A stretch of 64,000 nt of DNA from Neltuma alba (GCF_004799145.2 NW_021634768.1:1-64000); one strand, 5' to 3'; shown: positions 1-13,202, counted from the first letter of the stretch. Program-made: numbers and translations. Notes: generated from the sequence alone by a model not told the origin.

Positions 1-2761
1 TTCCTCAGTGTGAATAAATTCTAACAACTGTTACTTTGCACTAACCTTAAATAGAACTCCCATCTTTGTGCATTTGTCAACAGTTATATTGTTGATCTTC
101 CCTGCAAATTGTTTAGAAGTCATCAAGCCACTTGCACCCTTTCTATCAAGTGATAAGTTTAAAAGCCACGACCATATTTCTATAAACCAAGTTCCCAACC
201 GGGAGGAAAAGAAGCTTGTAACAAGATTATTGCTACCTTGGATCTGCAAACAGAATTTTTGCATCCATAAATGTACACAGACTGTTTTGCATCACAATCC
301 CCAATTACCAAGTCTTTTTTTTCGATTTGATTTTCAACAACCCACCTACAGCAGAAGAGAATGGTTGGCTTAGACAACTGAAAACCTGATGACCTTGCAT
401 TTCATACAGACTCAAATCCAATTGCATGTATAATATAAAAACCTACTTGCGACCCATTTGAAGTTCAAACTTCGGAGGACTTGTTTTAGAAGTTGCATTT
501 GAAACCGCACGATTTTCTTTTTCACTAGTACAACTACCAACAATTCAGTTCTATCTGCACGATTCTTTGTCTTCATATCATCCGTTACCTTTCTCAGACC
601 TATTAGACAAATATTCTGGTTTTTATGCTGTAAAAGGTATTCAGGAATTAGAAGAGGAAGAATAACCCACCCGCAGTAACATTCCCAGAGCTTATTTCTT
701 GGAAAACAGCAGACATCCCCTCTTTGGCTTAGAGGATGAAGCCTGAAAAGATTCAGAACTAATGAGAGAAGCAGAGGAGGTGGATTTGGGGGTCCAGGCG
801 CACAAGGTGCGGGAGCTTTTGATGGAGCAATCATTTGTCCTGCTGGGCTCCATACTGGACCTAAAGGATAATAACTCTAACTCTTGACGAATCCCTCAAA
901 CCAGGAAGATATAGCTCTTTAAGAGCTTTGATCCACTCAACATGATTTGAGTCTTTGTTTCTATATTCTACAAGTACCTGATTTACAATAAAAGAGGATA
1001 AGGTATTCATGGCTTTTGAAACAGCAACATGAAGATATACAGTGCATGTAAAGCCCGGAGATTCATGCAAAATCATCGCACTTTATTCTGTACCGTAGAT
1101 ATTACCATAAGTAAGTGGAATTGCAGAATTTAATCCCTCCTAATTTGTCTATGCAACTAAACACTGACCCAGCTGATCCTTTTTATTTACATTCTCAGGC
1201 ATTACGCTGACATAAATTGTTGGCTCTTCAAGTCAATAACATGCATATATTAACCTTCAATGAGAAATTAAGAAAAAGGTCATTAAAATTATCAAAGAAC
1301 AAAACCTATTTCACTTAAATGAACTCCTTTATCATTTCCCCTCTATATAAAAGAGAGGACCAGCACTTCGACGAACATAAATCACCGGGCTTCTGCCATG
1401 CATAGAAAGTACCTTGTTCTGTCAAAAAAAAAAAAGAGTACCCTTGTTGCTGTAAAACTCAGCCATTTGCCAACTTTCCTCCACGTGTGCAGTGGGCATG
1501 CTCATACCTTGAAAAAACAAACAACAACAATAATAAAAAGGAAAATAATAACTCAATGTAGGAAAAAAGAGGCATCACTAACCACAACCCTTCCCAGTAA
1601 ATGCAATCCATGCTAGGGCTGAGAGACTGTCAACAGCAGCCTTCAAATGGTTAAAAAAATCAGATCTCTTTCCTTCTGTCATTGCACTAGCCTTTGAGAT
1701 AACTTCATTCAACGGTTTCAGAAATTCGGCCAACCCAGCAGGGTCTGGTTTTGCATAATTAAGATATGCAAGAGATTATACTGCAAAGAATATATGCCCT
1801 CAAAGCACGAACTATGAAATTCAATTTTTCTGTCGATCATAATACGTCTTGGATTACATTTTACAGAATTTTAGCTACCTGAAAACATTATTCATTTAAT
1901 CAGAGGCTGCGTCTACGAAAGGTCATTCTACGTTTCTCTGACTACTTTCAACAATTAGCTTCACCCTCTATTGATCCTCATTATTATTCCGGGCATTGAT
2001 TATCAATTGGACTTACTAAAGTTCTGATATAAAAATCGCAAAATTACGTGACCGCTCTCTTTTGTCCCACAAGAATGGCATCTCCATCTCCAACATGCAG
2101 AAATGTTACATAATTTGAAAAAATCATAGAAACAATGATATTTGGATCCACATAAGAATATGCCAGCACGTCATTACAATCAGTTTGCTTGCTACCAAGC
2201 TATTCATTTCAAACAGACACCTACTACCAACAAGTACTTAGCAAGAACTACCATAATATTCATCACAATAATGTTGTCCTTAAGGATGCAATAAGCCTTG
2301 CATATTCATCAAATGACATATAAATCAGCTATTACGTACCAAAATCAACAAACTCTTAATAATATTTCCTCACCCAAGCCGGAAGAAGCAGAATATATGG
2401 CAATAACTTCGACGAAAGAATAAATCCATTGAGGGGCCAAAAAAAAAAAAGGGAATAGAAATGTCCTGGAAGCGCCAACCTGAATTCTCTTGACCTTGAT
2501 CAGAAGTTCTTTCTGAACAACAAAAGCCTCCCGCAAAATCATTGCGACCTCCAAGACTTGTCCACCGATCTTCTCCGCGGTTGTGATTAAACCACCAACA
2601 TACTGGGTCATTAGATCATCGAAAGCAACAATTGACGAATCCGCTGTCGCACCATCATCAGAAAGAGCAGCGTCGCCGTCGCCGGCAGCGGCTCGGGATG
2701 ATAATAGAGACTCTAAGCGCGTCACAGCAGATTCCAACCTCCCTATGAGCTTCGCCTCCAT
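1..2761 (-). pseudogene. CAP1: Cyclase-associated protein CAP1 gene, 3' truncated by window edge, several frame breaks
   Basis: CAP binds monomeric actin and speeds nucleotide exchange and filament turnover in the cytosol. Seven exons read as CAP in order: 2761-2480 (N-terminal helix, starts MEAKLIGRLESAVTRLESLL, 94 codons), about 1751-1583 (KPDPAGLAEFLKPLNE), 1507-1443, 977-671 (VLVEYRNKDSNHVEWIKALK, then the Pro-rich linker), 599-447 (GLRKVTDDMKTKNRADRT), 345-237 and 101-46 (C-terminal beta-helix domain); the rest lies left of base 1. Most introns have GT/AG ends, so it is not a processed copy. Frame breaks: no AG before exon 2; an extra G at the exon 3 donor; one base lost plus an in-frame TAG near 870-895; single bases lost near 732, 552 and 247. 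The homopolymer losses could be sequencing errors; the TAG and missing acceptor are harder to explain that way. Family identity is near certain; whether it is dead is not. Confidence 0.8.
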
Positions 2762-3324
2762 GATTCAGAGCCGGTAAATCCCTCTATCACGCTCTTTCTG
2801 TGAAATGAGAATGGAATTGAATCTGGTGGGAGGCCTGGCTGGCCGTTAAGGCACTACGTTTTTTGAGATTAATTAATAATTAAAAATTTGGGTGAGACGA
2901 CGTCGCGTGAAGATGAAAATTGAAAAGCCGTTGGTTTTGGCGCTTTCAATCTCCCTTTGCGCGCCGGCGTGTACATGCACGTGTCACTTTGCGATTGAAT
3001 ATTGGCTCTCCTTGTGGGATCAGTTCCGGACATTGTCAATAAACATGAGGTTAAAATTAGTGAAAGTAAAAGTGACCAAAGATGTGATTAAATTTTTATT
3101 TTGTCTGGATTGTAATTGGAGAATAGAAAGTATGTTGAGAAAAATAAGTTAGTAGATAGATGAGAAATTATTTACCAATAAAGAAAAGGAAAATAACTGA
3201 AGTTATGTATAGGTACGGTGAATATGTGCAATTTGGTAATTTGTACTACAAATTAGTTCTTATATTTAAGATCGAAAGTAATAATATTTCATAAATAAAT
3301 AAACTAGGTGGATTCCGTATAATA
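2762..3324. other. Upstream flank of the CAP1 gene, no gene seen
   Basis: This holds the 5' leader and presumed promoter of the minus-strand CAP1 gene. The part nearest the ATG is GC-richer, with CG-rich patches near 2890-2960. An 86-codon frame on the plus strand has no recognisable domain and looks accidental. Confidence 0.5.
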
Positions 3325-3583
3325 CTACATTCAGTCTTTAATATAAGACCTTGTTCAACTTTTTTTTTGGTCATAAATATAAAACTTTAATCCACTTTAT
3401 CTATTATATTTATCTATTTTTTTCAAAGTAATCTTTCTAGTAATAGTAGTTTTAACCAATACACTTGATTAGCAAGAATATTATTAGAAAAAAACACATA
3501 TTTATTACAAATAAATAACTTAACTTATTTCCTTAATTTACTCAAATTAGTCAATTAACTCTTATATTTACGACCAACAAGAG
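3325..3583. mobile_element. Mariner/Stowaway-type MITE, diverged copy
   Basis: A decayed 259 bp copy of the MITE family common in this window. TA flanks both ends (3323-3324, 3584-3585). The interior keeps family landmarks: 'taatataagacc' near the start, 'gatattattag' in the middle and 'ctcaaattagtcaa' near the end. Confidence 0.65.
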
Positions 3584-3805
3584 TACATAGATAAGAAATT
3601 AAAAATGAACTATATTAAAGTCCAATAAATGAGATACTTAAACACTATATTAATCCATTAACAATATTAATATGACTGTAATTTCTTCAAATGCAAATGG
3701 GTATATATCGCAATTTGGATCCCTTGAGTAATTTTTAGATAAAGAGATGGGAGAGATAAATACAAAAAAAAAAAAAAAAGCAAGTTCCAATTTTGTAGGA
3801 CCCAT

Positions 3806-3950
3806 ATGTCAAGTGGTCTAATGACGTAAGGCTCACGTGATCCTTTTGGGTCTCGAGTTCAAGTCCTAGAGGAGACACTTCTGTCGGGAGGAAAAGCCAC
3901 GAACCTAAACTGAATTAGCTGAATGATAACATCAAACAAAAAAATGGCCC
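3806..3950 (+). mobile_element. tRNA-derived SINE-like copy
   Basis: A tRNA-like head has an A-box-like segment near 3812 and a good B box (gagttcaagtcc, about 3856-3867). A short unrelated body follows, ending in an A-rich tail near 3935-3943. No clear target-site duplication was found. Confidence 0.5.
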
Positions 3951-4178
3951 ACTATTATATGGTTATCTCTCTCATCAACTTATCTGAAATCATTTTAGGG
4001 GGAGATCCAAGTTATATGACATGGAAGGTACATTACATTTTTTACAGAACCTAGTAAATCTTCACATGATGATGGCCATACAAAAGCAAACACAAAATGG
4101 TGTTAAAAGTTCTAAAGCAAGCTATGAAATTTAGATGTTCAGAATCTGCATAATATCAGCAAATATTACAAGCAGCAA

Positions 4179-6941
4179 TCATCGCCATCTTGATCTCTCA
4201 ACCGCTTCCACTCCATGCTTTAGTGGATATGAAATTTTGCTGCAAACACCTGCATGAGAAGCCATAGGATCTCTCTCCCTAGCAGTCCGAAGTTCCTATT
4301 GAACAAGTAAGAACCAAATTAAGTATTTGAGGAAGTTGAAGTTAATATAATATAATCTGTCAGTCTCAAATCTTGCCATAACATGATCAAGATTCCTTAT
4401 AATATTACTTAAGTACTTGTCTTCAGGAAAAGAACCTAGTTCGTTGTAATACTTTAAATCTGCTTCCTAAATCGCAGATTAATGCTCAGTACTTACAGAA
4501 CGGAAGGGAAAATCATCTGCCTCAAGCATATGAACTATTTGACTCATCTTTGGCCGCTTACAGACATCCATATCTATGCAGCGCAGACAAACCAGCAAAG
4601 CTCGCTTCAGTGATCTCGGAGGGGGCTTAATCTCAATTGAAGGATCTACTAGCTCATCGCCACGACGACTCGCCACCATTCCCTTGAACCAGTCGACCAA
4701 GTTCATCTGAAAGCACATCAAATGAAAATGAGTTTAAAAATTCCATAGTGCTTCTCTAAGAACTCAACAAAAGAAATTTGGAAATCACCTCAGCTGGCGA
4801 TCTAGAATAATCAATGGGACTTCTTCCGGTGATTATCTCCATCAGCAGAACTCCAAAACTATACACATCATTACCTTCATTAAGCATACCCGTGCTCGCA
4901 TACTCGGGCGAAACATATCTGCGAAAATAATGCATGCCTGAATAAGCCTAATTTGACATGCTTACAGGTTTCTTCATGACTCAGTTGAATAAATAACCAA
5001 CCCAAATGTCCCCATTACGCGTGTAGACACGTAGCTTTTCTCGGATCCCAAGAGTTTGGCCAGTCCAAAGTCTGATACCTTGGCATTCCATCTTTTATCC
5101 AGAAGAATGTTACTAGATTTCACATCTCGGTGCACAACTTTGGGTTCTAACCCCTCATGCAAATAGGCAAGCCTGTCGCGTTATGTAAAAGCAGACACGA
5201 AAGTGAAAAATCAGGGAGGCATGATAACAATTCTGTTAAGATGGGCATTTTAATTCTAGAGACAAGAACCTCAAAGAACACAAACCCTTTTGCCGTCCCT
5301 ATGGCGATCCTCATACGTATATCCCATGTTAATGGGCTGGTAGGCCCTACCTCACCATGCAACCACTGCTCCAAGGTTCCATTCTCAACATATTCATAAA
5401 CAAGAATCCTAAATGGTAGACGAACCAATTATGAACGAACAAATAAGTATGTTTAATTAGGAGTAGGTTCTGTTAATAATTAGTTTCATATTTTGTAAAC
5501 TGGGTCTACTTAGTTTATCAATAAAAAGTGGACAGAATAATACCTTTGAGCACCTTCTGCACAATATCCTACTAAACCCACCAAATTTTTATGCTTTACT
5601 TTTCCAATAGCTTCAACCTCCACCTTAAACTCCTTCTCAGCTTGACCCCTATTTACAGGAAAATAGAGAGGAAAGAACCTTATTTCCAAATGTGAAGCAA
5701 TCCTTTTGCATTTAGGAATTCTTATAAGGCTTTCAGTGTTTGATAGATAATCCAATGCTCAACTTATTACACTTTACTGTTCTGTTAAAAAGAAAATGAA
5801 GTTATGAAGTTATTAGTCTATGAAATTCAAATAAGGCCAAAGTAATAGTTTTTCCTCTTTTAGTGAACTAATCAGTTTCATAGACATCAAGATGATACTT
5901 CACGTAAAAAGCAAATTGGGATAAAGCAATTATAATTATAAATGGTATAATAAAATAAACCAAAGTTGAAAGTAAAAATGGAAAAGTAACTACAAGCAGG
6001 CCAAAACGAAGAACAAAGCGGCCAATTTCACTTTTCCTTATACCCCTCAAAGCAGATTCCAGATCCACAACTGGTCAATCCATCTTCTTTTCCAGTTGGA
6101 GACTAAAAATCTTGTAATTAAATTTCAAAAACAAGAGCCTATTTCATAATCTGAAGGTGACACACACAGCGGGATCATCTGAAATTTTCTCTTAAAAAAT
6201 TGTGTATTTATATCAGCAAAGTCCAAACAAACAAACATGCACAAACATATTTATGACCAAAAAGGCTTAAACTGTCAAATTTAGAGAAGGATTTTGATGA
6301 GGAAAATTGAAAATTTAGTTGTTGGATCGATATAACGATAGGAATATACTAAATAATTTTCTGGGGGAAGAAAAATTTGACATTTCACCTACTTGTTGTT
6401 AGAAGTTTCTTCACAGCAACAACAGGCCATCTTGTAGAACTCCTCTGTACACAATTCCATAGCCTCCTTCTCCGATCACATTCTCGTCGGAAAATCCACG
6501 TGTCGCAAGGTTAAGCTCCTCTAAGCTGTACCAACGGCCCCACCCCATCTTCAGGCCGTCCACGGCATCAGTCTCATCGTTCCTCTGTTTCCCTCTCCGA
6601 AATCCAACATTGATCTCCTCGTCTTCCGCCTGCTTCCTCCTCAGATCACGACCTGGCTTGAGCTTTTTCTCTTCTTCAATACCAAGAAGATCCAAGGCTT
6701 CGACCTCCACGATCTCCTTCGACACCAACGGAATCACGCCGGAGCTTTGGCTGGCTAGCGTACTGGGTTTGGTGGAGCTTCGATCCCGGCGAATGCAGAG
6801 GAAGATCAGAAGCACCAGAAAGACGAAGATGAAGAGAAAAACACAAATAACGATGTAAAGTTGTAAACCCAGAAAAGGAGTGCTCTTGTTCAGTTCATGC
6901 AGAACAAAGTTGGTGGAGGAATGGTCGGAGATGGTTGACAT
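4179..6941 (-). CDS. Receptor-like Ser/Thr kinase, At4g34500 type (seven exons, two single-base deletions at the end of exon 1)
   Basis: Exons: 6941-6393, 5648-5544, 5408-5286, 5172-5002, 4918-4789, 4706-4497, 4295-4179, all with GT/AG introns. Residues 1-27 are a short outer tail, about 28-50 a membrane helix; the juxtamembrane part holds SSGVIPLVSKE, and the kinase starts near 139. The glycine loop GEGGYGIVYRG, HRDVKSSNILLD, the DFG loop and SPEYAS are all present, so an active kinase is expected. The frame stops near 6413 because one base is missing after VLQDG; a second is missing near 6402. Restoring both gives exactly 469 codons and brings back the VAVKK lysine. These kinases sit at the plasma membrane; substrates are unknown. 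The ATG at 6941 is the first in frame and directly precedes the predicted topology. The gap is either a sequencing fault or a recent lesion. Confidence 0.85.
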
Positions 6942-8425
6942 GGGTTGAGACTAGCGGAGAAGAGAGCTAGAAAAGTGGCATGGGGAGTGTTTGGTTGATG
7001 AGAAAATGGTAAGAAAATGTTTGGAGTTTGGAAGAGCGAAGCAGGGGAGAGAAAGGACGTCTGAATTCTGAAAGAACGAGCCAAGTGAGGGAGAAAGAGC
7101 GCCGGTGGGTGTCATCGTTTCGACGGAAAAAATGAAAAAGAAAGAAAAAGAAAAGAAAAAGAGATCAAAGTGAGTTTCTTTTTTTTTATTATTATTATCC
7201 TTACCAATAAAACAAAAGTGAGAGTTGGGTTGTCCTTTCCGGGTTTGGTACCAGAAGATGATACTAACAAACTACACTTAAATTTTATAATATATTGTTT
7301 AATAATAAAATTAATTTTTATATAAAAATATATACTTATTTTTGTTATCGTATCAGTATACAAAGATCAACTGTGAAAATATAAGATATATAGCAGAATG
7401 TAGTGAGTTTTAAATGAATATACTATTATAATTATGAGTTATCAATATATGTCTTTACGTATATTTAATTGTATGCGTATTGATGTCGCATGAGGCATAA
7501 GGAAGATTTTTGGGAAGGAAAATAATAAGTAAAATAAAAGTAAAAAGATGGCAAAACGAACAGACCAAACGGGAGTTGAAATGTAAGTGACACCCACTAC
7601 GATTTGGATGGTAACGTTAAATGTATTGTACGCATTTTCAGTGGCGAGAGAAGCAAGTTTCTTGAAACATCCTTAATTGAGTTTCATGGTTGGCACTTTA
7701 TTTTTCCTTTTATTTTGGAAGAAAGCAAGACCTCATGTTTTGTGATTTTATAGTTATTTGATTTTTCAAAAAAAAAAAAAGCGTCATAAAAATTCTTATT
7801 TTTAATCATTAATCGTTAGTAGTTTTGAAAATTCTTTTTACATATTCTCGATCCTTAACTCTAAAATGACTGAGAACAAGTCAAATTTTGATGTTGAAGG
7901 GTTGAAGAGTTGCGTGACTTACATCATATGCAAGCGCTCCTGGTCAAATGCTATGCTAAGTTAACTTTAAATAGTCTTTTTCAGTAATTCACTTAGCTCA
8001 TCGCACTTTTTTTTTTTTCCCAGGACACTTACAAACGGAACATATAAGTTATGTTTGATAAAAGTATTAAAAATAAGGAATTGGGATTAAGATTATAATT
8101 GAAAAAATTTATTAAAATAATATTTAGTCATGCAACATTTAGCAAATACTAATAGAGCATGCCAATAAAGATAGTCTAATTAGTGAAGAGTTGATACCCA
8201 ACTCATAAGGTCTCGAATTTTCTTAATAAGTTTTTTAGGGCTCAACTCATCTAAATTTTTGTTACAAAAAAAAATCAGGGCATGCTGAAATTTGGTGGAG
8301 AAGGAGAAATACTTTAAACATAAAATTATTTCTGAATAAATATTTTTAAAAAGTACAATACAAAATATTTTAGGATATGCATTTAAGAAAATGCATTAAT
8401 TGAATCCTAGTCCAAAAAAGATCTA
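6942..8425. other. Promoter and flank of the kinase gene; AT-rich, no gene
   Basis: The first ~150 bp is the purine-rich leader of the minus-strand kinase gene. The rest is AT-rich with poly-A/T runs (7765-7782, 8008-8020). A weak SINE-like stretch lies at 8173-8280 (a B-box-like tctcgaat near 8212 and a terminal A run at 8265-8273). No coding signal was found. Confidence 0.5.
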
Positions 8426-9503
8426 GGGTGTGTTTGGATGAAACCAAACCATGGTTTGGAGAATAGCTTCTGGAGAATAGATTCTAAAAATAGATTTAGG
8501 GAAGAATAGATTTTGTGAAAAAGTGATTTTGAGAAGTTTGAGTGTTTGGATAGTTGTTATTAGAAGTACTTTTTATATATACAATTGCATAAATTAATAT
8601 GATAATTATAGAAAAATATATTTTAATATATTTTAATTTAAAGGAATAAAATTGTTAATAATATATTTTTTATTAGCATATTATATAATAATCTAATATA
8701 ATTAATAATAATTAATATTATATATATTTATAAATATAAGATTAAATATATTTATAAAAAATATGTTTATAAAAAAAACAACAAGATACATATCCTATAA
8801 GCTCTCACACTCTTCCCTTTTTTCTCCAAAAGTAAAAAATTTCTGCTTTTCTCAAAACCATGGTTTGAACCCAAACCATGGTTTTGATTTTTTTAAGGGT
8901 GTTTGGCTAACGTTTTTCCCAAACCATGGTTTGGGTCCCAAAACCATGGTTTGGGGTGCTTGCCAAACACACCACTAGGCTGTGTTTGGGTGACACCCCA
9001 AACCATGGTTTGGGGAATAAATCATCCAAACACCCACCCAAAAACCAAAATCATGGTTTTGAAAAAAGCAAAAAAAATTTACTTTTGGAGAAAAAATGGA
9101 GAGTGTGAGAACCTATAGGATATGTATCTTGTTATTTTTTTTATAAATATATTTTTTTATAAACATATTTAATCTTATATTTTATAAATATATATACATA
9201 TTAATTATATTATCTTATGTATTATTAATTATGTTAATAAAAAATATATCATTAACAATTTTATTCCTTCAAATTAAAATATATCATAAAATCTATTTTT
9301 TCTGTAATTATCATATTAACTTATGTCTTTTTTTTAGTAATTTGTATATATAAAAAGTGCTTCTGATAACAACTATCCAAACACTCTCACTTCTCAAAAT
9401 CACTTTTTCATAAAATCTATTCTTTTCAGAATCTATCCTTCCCAAAATCTATTCTCCAAAATTACTTTTTCAAACCACGGTTTGGTTTCATCCAAACACA
9501 CCC
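8426..9503. mobile_element. 1.08 kb foldback DNA transposon with AAACCATGGTTT palindromes
   Basis: The ends are near-perfect inverted repeats: GGGTGTGTTTGGATGAAACC at the left and its complement at 9484-9503. The arms stay complementary for about 450 bp each (for example the left arm at 8740-8850 pairs with the right arm at 9075-9200). The core at 8895-9035 holds further nested inverted repeats ending in GTGTTTGG. AAACCATGGTTT or a close variant occurs at least six times. TA flanks both ends, but a longer target duplication is not clear. There is no transposase frame. The ends resemble PIF/Harbinger or Tourist-like elements; class is inferred. Confidence 0.8.
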
Positions 9504-9940
9504 TAGTCCCGATACTTTATATTTTTGATGTGTTTAAATACAAGAATAACATTGTACCCCCCAAAAAAAATGGCATGACTAATGATCCTTTAGGATGCGA
9601 ATGAAGGGCTGGGCCAGGCCCATTCAAGGTAGGCTAATATAGCCGGCCCAACAAAAAAGAAGAGGCCAATCCACGTAACTAATGAGCAGAACTTTTCTTT
9701 TTTTAAAAAAAATTGTATACTCATTTAATGATTAAGATAATTTCACATTTTTTAGACACAACTTAGCAATTTTTATGTATGATATAGATCATAAGTTCGT
9801 ACTTTCTTTTCGTTTATATATTGTCCAATGATATTGTTTTTAATTCCTTAAAAGTGAGATGGAGGAAGTGCTATTTTGTTAATTATATTATAATTAAATA
9901 AGGACATGCGTGTTTTCGTTAGTTAGTTTGTCTTTTAAAT
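9504..9940. other. Intergenic, no gene seen
   Basis: AT-rich DNA upstream of the BTB gene. A few GGCCCA motifs (9610-9650), common in plant proximal promoters, are the only notable sites. Confidence 0.4.
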
Positions 9941-9948
9941 TATATAAA
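9941..9948 (+). promoter_or_regulatory. TATA box of the BTB gene
   Basis: TATATAAA lies about 200 bp upstream of the ATG at 10145, followed by a pyrimidine-rich leader (9965-10140) typical of plant 5' untranslated regions. Confidence 0.6.
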
Positions 9949-10144
9949 CCAAAAAACAGCGCGGTCCCCGTTTCTCTCCGAATCCGACTCTCGCTCACCT
10001 CTTTCCCTGCCTTACCCATCCCTCAAACATTGATCTCATACCGGCCTTAATCCAGGAAACCTTCCCACTCGATCTTTTTTCCTTCCAGATTTCTCTTCCT
10101 TATTTAATTTACTTCGCCTTTGAATCTCTCGTCTCACCCGCACA

Positions 10145-13100
10145 ATGACAATCGGCGGCCCCAAGAAGCGCCACCGCGCCACCGGGCCCTCCAGCAGCCG
10201 CCATTTGTCCACGATCGCAGTCATCGACACATCGCTCTCCGACATTAGCGTCGCCGAAGTTACCCAAACCCGACGCCGTAGCCCAACCACCACTGGTGCC
10301 GGCGGCGGCAGTGACAGCTTCTTTAACGACTCTTCTACCGCCGACGTGATCCTGCGCCTCTTTGTCGATACCGCCTCGTCGACTGAATCTTCCTCCGATT
10401 CTCGCTCCGTCGACCATTCCCCCTCCACCTCCGTCTACCTCCACTCTGACATACTCCGCCGTTCGAATTACTTCTCTGCTCTCTTATCTGACCGATGGAT
10501 GGGCCAGTCCAAACCAGATGACTCCGATAACTTGTTTAGACTTAATCTTAGTGTTCCTTCTACTCCTGGTTCAATTCAGTCCCATCTCACGGTGCTTGAA
10601 TTGCTCTATACTAATGATTTTGCTAATACCATTGATAGTGCATCCACTGCTCTCGATCTCCTCGCAGTTGCCCTCGAATTGTTGTTCGAGGATTGCATTC
10701 GTTCATGCGTTACTTTCCTGGAGGCAGTCCCTTGGACGGAAGAGGAAGAGAAGAGAGTCTTGAACTTGATCCCTTTTCTGAGTGAGGAGGAATCAAAGGA
10801 GCTTCTTGCCAGGGTTTCCCCGTTAAGGGAGGATTCGTGTGAAGTTATGCTTGAAGGTTTGATACTTTCGGCCATTCACAATTATCAGAACATGGCCTAT
10901 GTCAAGGCTTTTGTTGCTAAGATTTTGAGGGATTTTTCTTCGAGGGAATCGGCCAAGCGGGTGCTGGAGAAGGCATTTAACATGAGCTTGAAGACAGTGA
11001 AAGAGTCCTTGGAGGAGTATTCCAGTCCGGATTTTAGAGGGGACCATAATGAAACGGAGGCGATTCAGCGGTTGAATTTGCACAAAGCCATGACAAATGG
11101 AAAGCATCTTCTGTGGTTGGTGGAGAGAATGATCGAGCTGAGAGTGGCTGATACGGCCGTCAAAGAATGGAGTGAGCAGGCAGCGTTCACTGCTGATTTG
11201 CAGAGGGCTTTTCGGGATGATGCCTGGAGAAATATTGCGCCGGGTCTCCCTGCTGTCATGCTTCGGTGCACTTGCAAGTTAGCAAATGCAGTTGCCGCTG
11301 GCACTATCTTGGCTACTAGACCGGTATATTTTTTTTCCCGACCTTTTAACATTTTCTCTCTTGCTCTATTCTAAGAATCTATTGCACGGCAGAGTTTCAG
11401 GAATAAGAACCTCACTGCATCTCATCATTGTGTTCGCTTCAAGGATTTTTATTAACTTGTTTATATTTTATATTTAGGTCCATTCTTTGTTTTTGTGTCT
11501 TTGACTGACATGACTCCCTGACCTTATTAGCTTATGCGCTGCCATAAGGCTGTGCTGCCAAAGTGCTCCATTTTTAAGATTGAGCAACCAACATCCATAG
11601 GAAGTCGCCAATTTTTAGCGACCTTATGTTTTTTAAGCGCCATTCTGTGCTTTTCCTTTCGTTATTAGACCTGTGTATCCGAGCAGATACTTGTTTAATG
11701 GTTAAACGAATGATCCTCTGAGTTTCTCCCTACATGTTGATAGTTGAATCACATGCTCATGTACCGACTTGTCATTTTTCAAATTTAAGAAGACTTTCGA
11801 AGATTTTGCTCAGCACACTCTATCCTGAGCTTGTAGAATTTTCGCTTGAGTAAAATTGAAAGAGATGATGGGTTCGTTTACCGATGGTAGTACATATAGT
11901 TACTTTTGAACGCAATCTATTATGCGGCGTCATTGGGATGTATGATAAACTTGCAACTGCGGGTGGCATCGATCAATGGATTGGTACTCTTAATATTGCT
12001 TAGTTTACTTAAAATTTTTGGTGAAAAATCAAAGGATGGAGACTGATGCGTGTGATGCAGAGATATATCTGAGACTAAAGATGAATAGTTCAAAAACGCA
12101 AGTTAATCTGTAGGCATGGTTTCCTAACTATTAATGTGTTTTATTTCGTTGAAGAAACACATATCTTTAATTTTTGATCTTGTGTAAATGAGTGAAAGGC
12201 CCTAAACTCTGTTCATTTGATGTCAAAACTGCCTGAGATCATTACGCTTTAGGTCTCCACTTCCTTGGTCATTGGAAGAACATGAGTATTGCTATTAATG
12301 TGATTTACTTAGCTGCCATAGATGCACTACAACTTTGTGGGGCTACTTTGAGTCTTTTTTATTTCATATTTTGTTATCAATGTGTTTTTGAGCTGAATGG
12401 TTGATAAGTCCAGAGTTGTGAAGATTGTGTAGTTCTTTGCATCACCTTCTGCACATATTGAGACTTGAGAGGACTATGGGATGAAGGGAGTTCTTCCTGA
12501 TCTGGATCTACTTCTGGTTTTGAATTAACTTGACTATTATCTAAGCAGTGCATTGGATGTCTCTCTTTATTTTTTGTTAGTATTTAATGGGAAAAACCCG
12601 TAAAAGTATACATTCTTAGCACGTAACTCTTGAAGTAATTGGAAATGCTGGAAATCAATTTCAAGTAACAGTATTGGGCAATTAAATATTTGAGAATGTT
12701 AACCATTTGTTTCACTTGCATTTCTAGTTTCTATAGGACCATTCTTATGAGACTTCTACCATTAAAGGTTATTGTGCAAAATCGACCATTATAGTTTTTG
12801 GCCTTGTATATTTTGTTGCACATTCACGTGTTTCAATGTCCAAAGGAATTACTGTTTTACAGGTCAATTTTTCATTTAGGCATTACTAAACAAACTTGCT
12901 TATGTATACTTGATTGTTCGGCTCAGGTGAGAAGAAAACTAGTTGAAGATTGGCTACCTGTTCTAGTTACATGCAAAGATAATGTTGCACCAATGTTACC
13001 CATTAACAAATCATTGTATCTGGAGCTGGAAGAAACATTTTTGAGGATAATCTCTACATTGCCTATGTCAGATGCTCAAGAACTGTTGCAGCAATGCCTC

Positions 13101-13202
13101 AGCTTCTCAACCCGAAATGTTGAAGATTGCCCTCACTTGGTGACTGCATTCAACACCTGGTTTCGACGTGCAGCCCAACCCTTGAAACCAGATCACTCAT
13201 AA
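10145..13202 (+). CDS. BTB/POZ domain protein, At1g63850-like (two exons)
   Basis: Exons 10145-11323 and 12927-13202 join in phase 0 (393 + 91 codons, 484 residues) across a 1.6 kb intron with GT/AG ends. Residues 1-60 are a basic, Ser/Thr-rich tail. A plant-type BTB fold starts at about 61 (NDSSTADVILRLF) with the VYLHSDILRRSNYFSALL core near 97-114, and runs to about 200; a helical C-terminal region follows. BTB proteins usually dimerise and often recruit targets to CUL3 ubiquitin ligases; whether this subgroup binds CUL3 is not shown here. There are no breaks and the splice phase is clean. Kinship with the At1g63850/At5g60050 group is from memory. The ATG at 10145 is the first in frame after the TATA box and leader. 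Confidence 0.88.

Noticed and set aside
5868..6068. Hydrophobic 66-codon frame inside the kinase gene
   Set aside because: It lies in intron 1 of a gene whose exons join without it.
8856..9015. Regularly recurring AAACCATGGTTT resembling a CRISPR array
   Set aside because: The spacing is uneven, the unit is a short palindrome inside a foldback transposon, and the genome is a plant's.
10036..10444. Two long antisense frames over the start of the BTB gene
   Set aside because: Mirror frames of a GC-rich coding exon; no features of their own.
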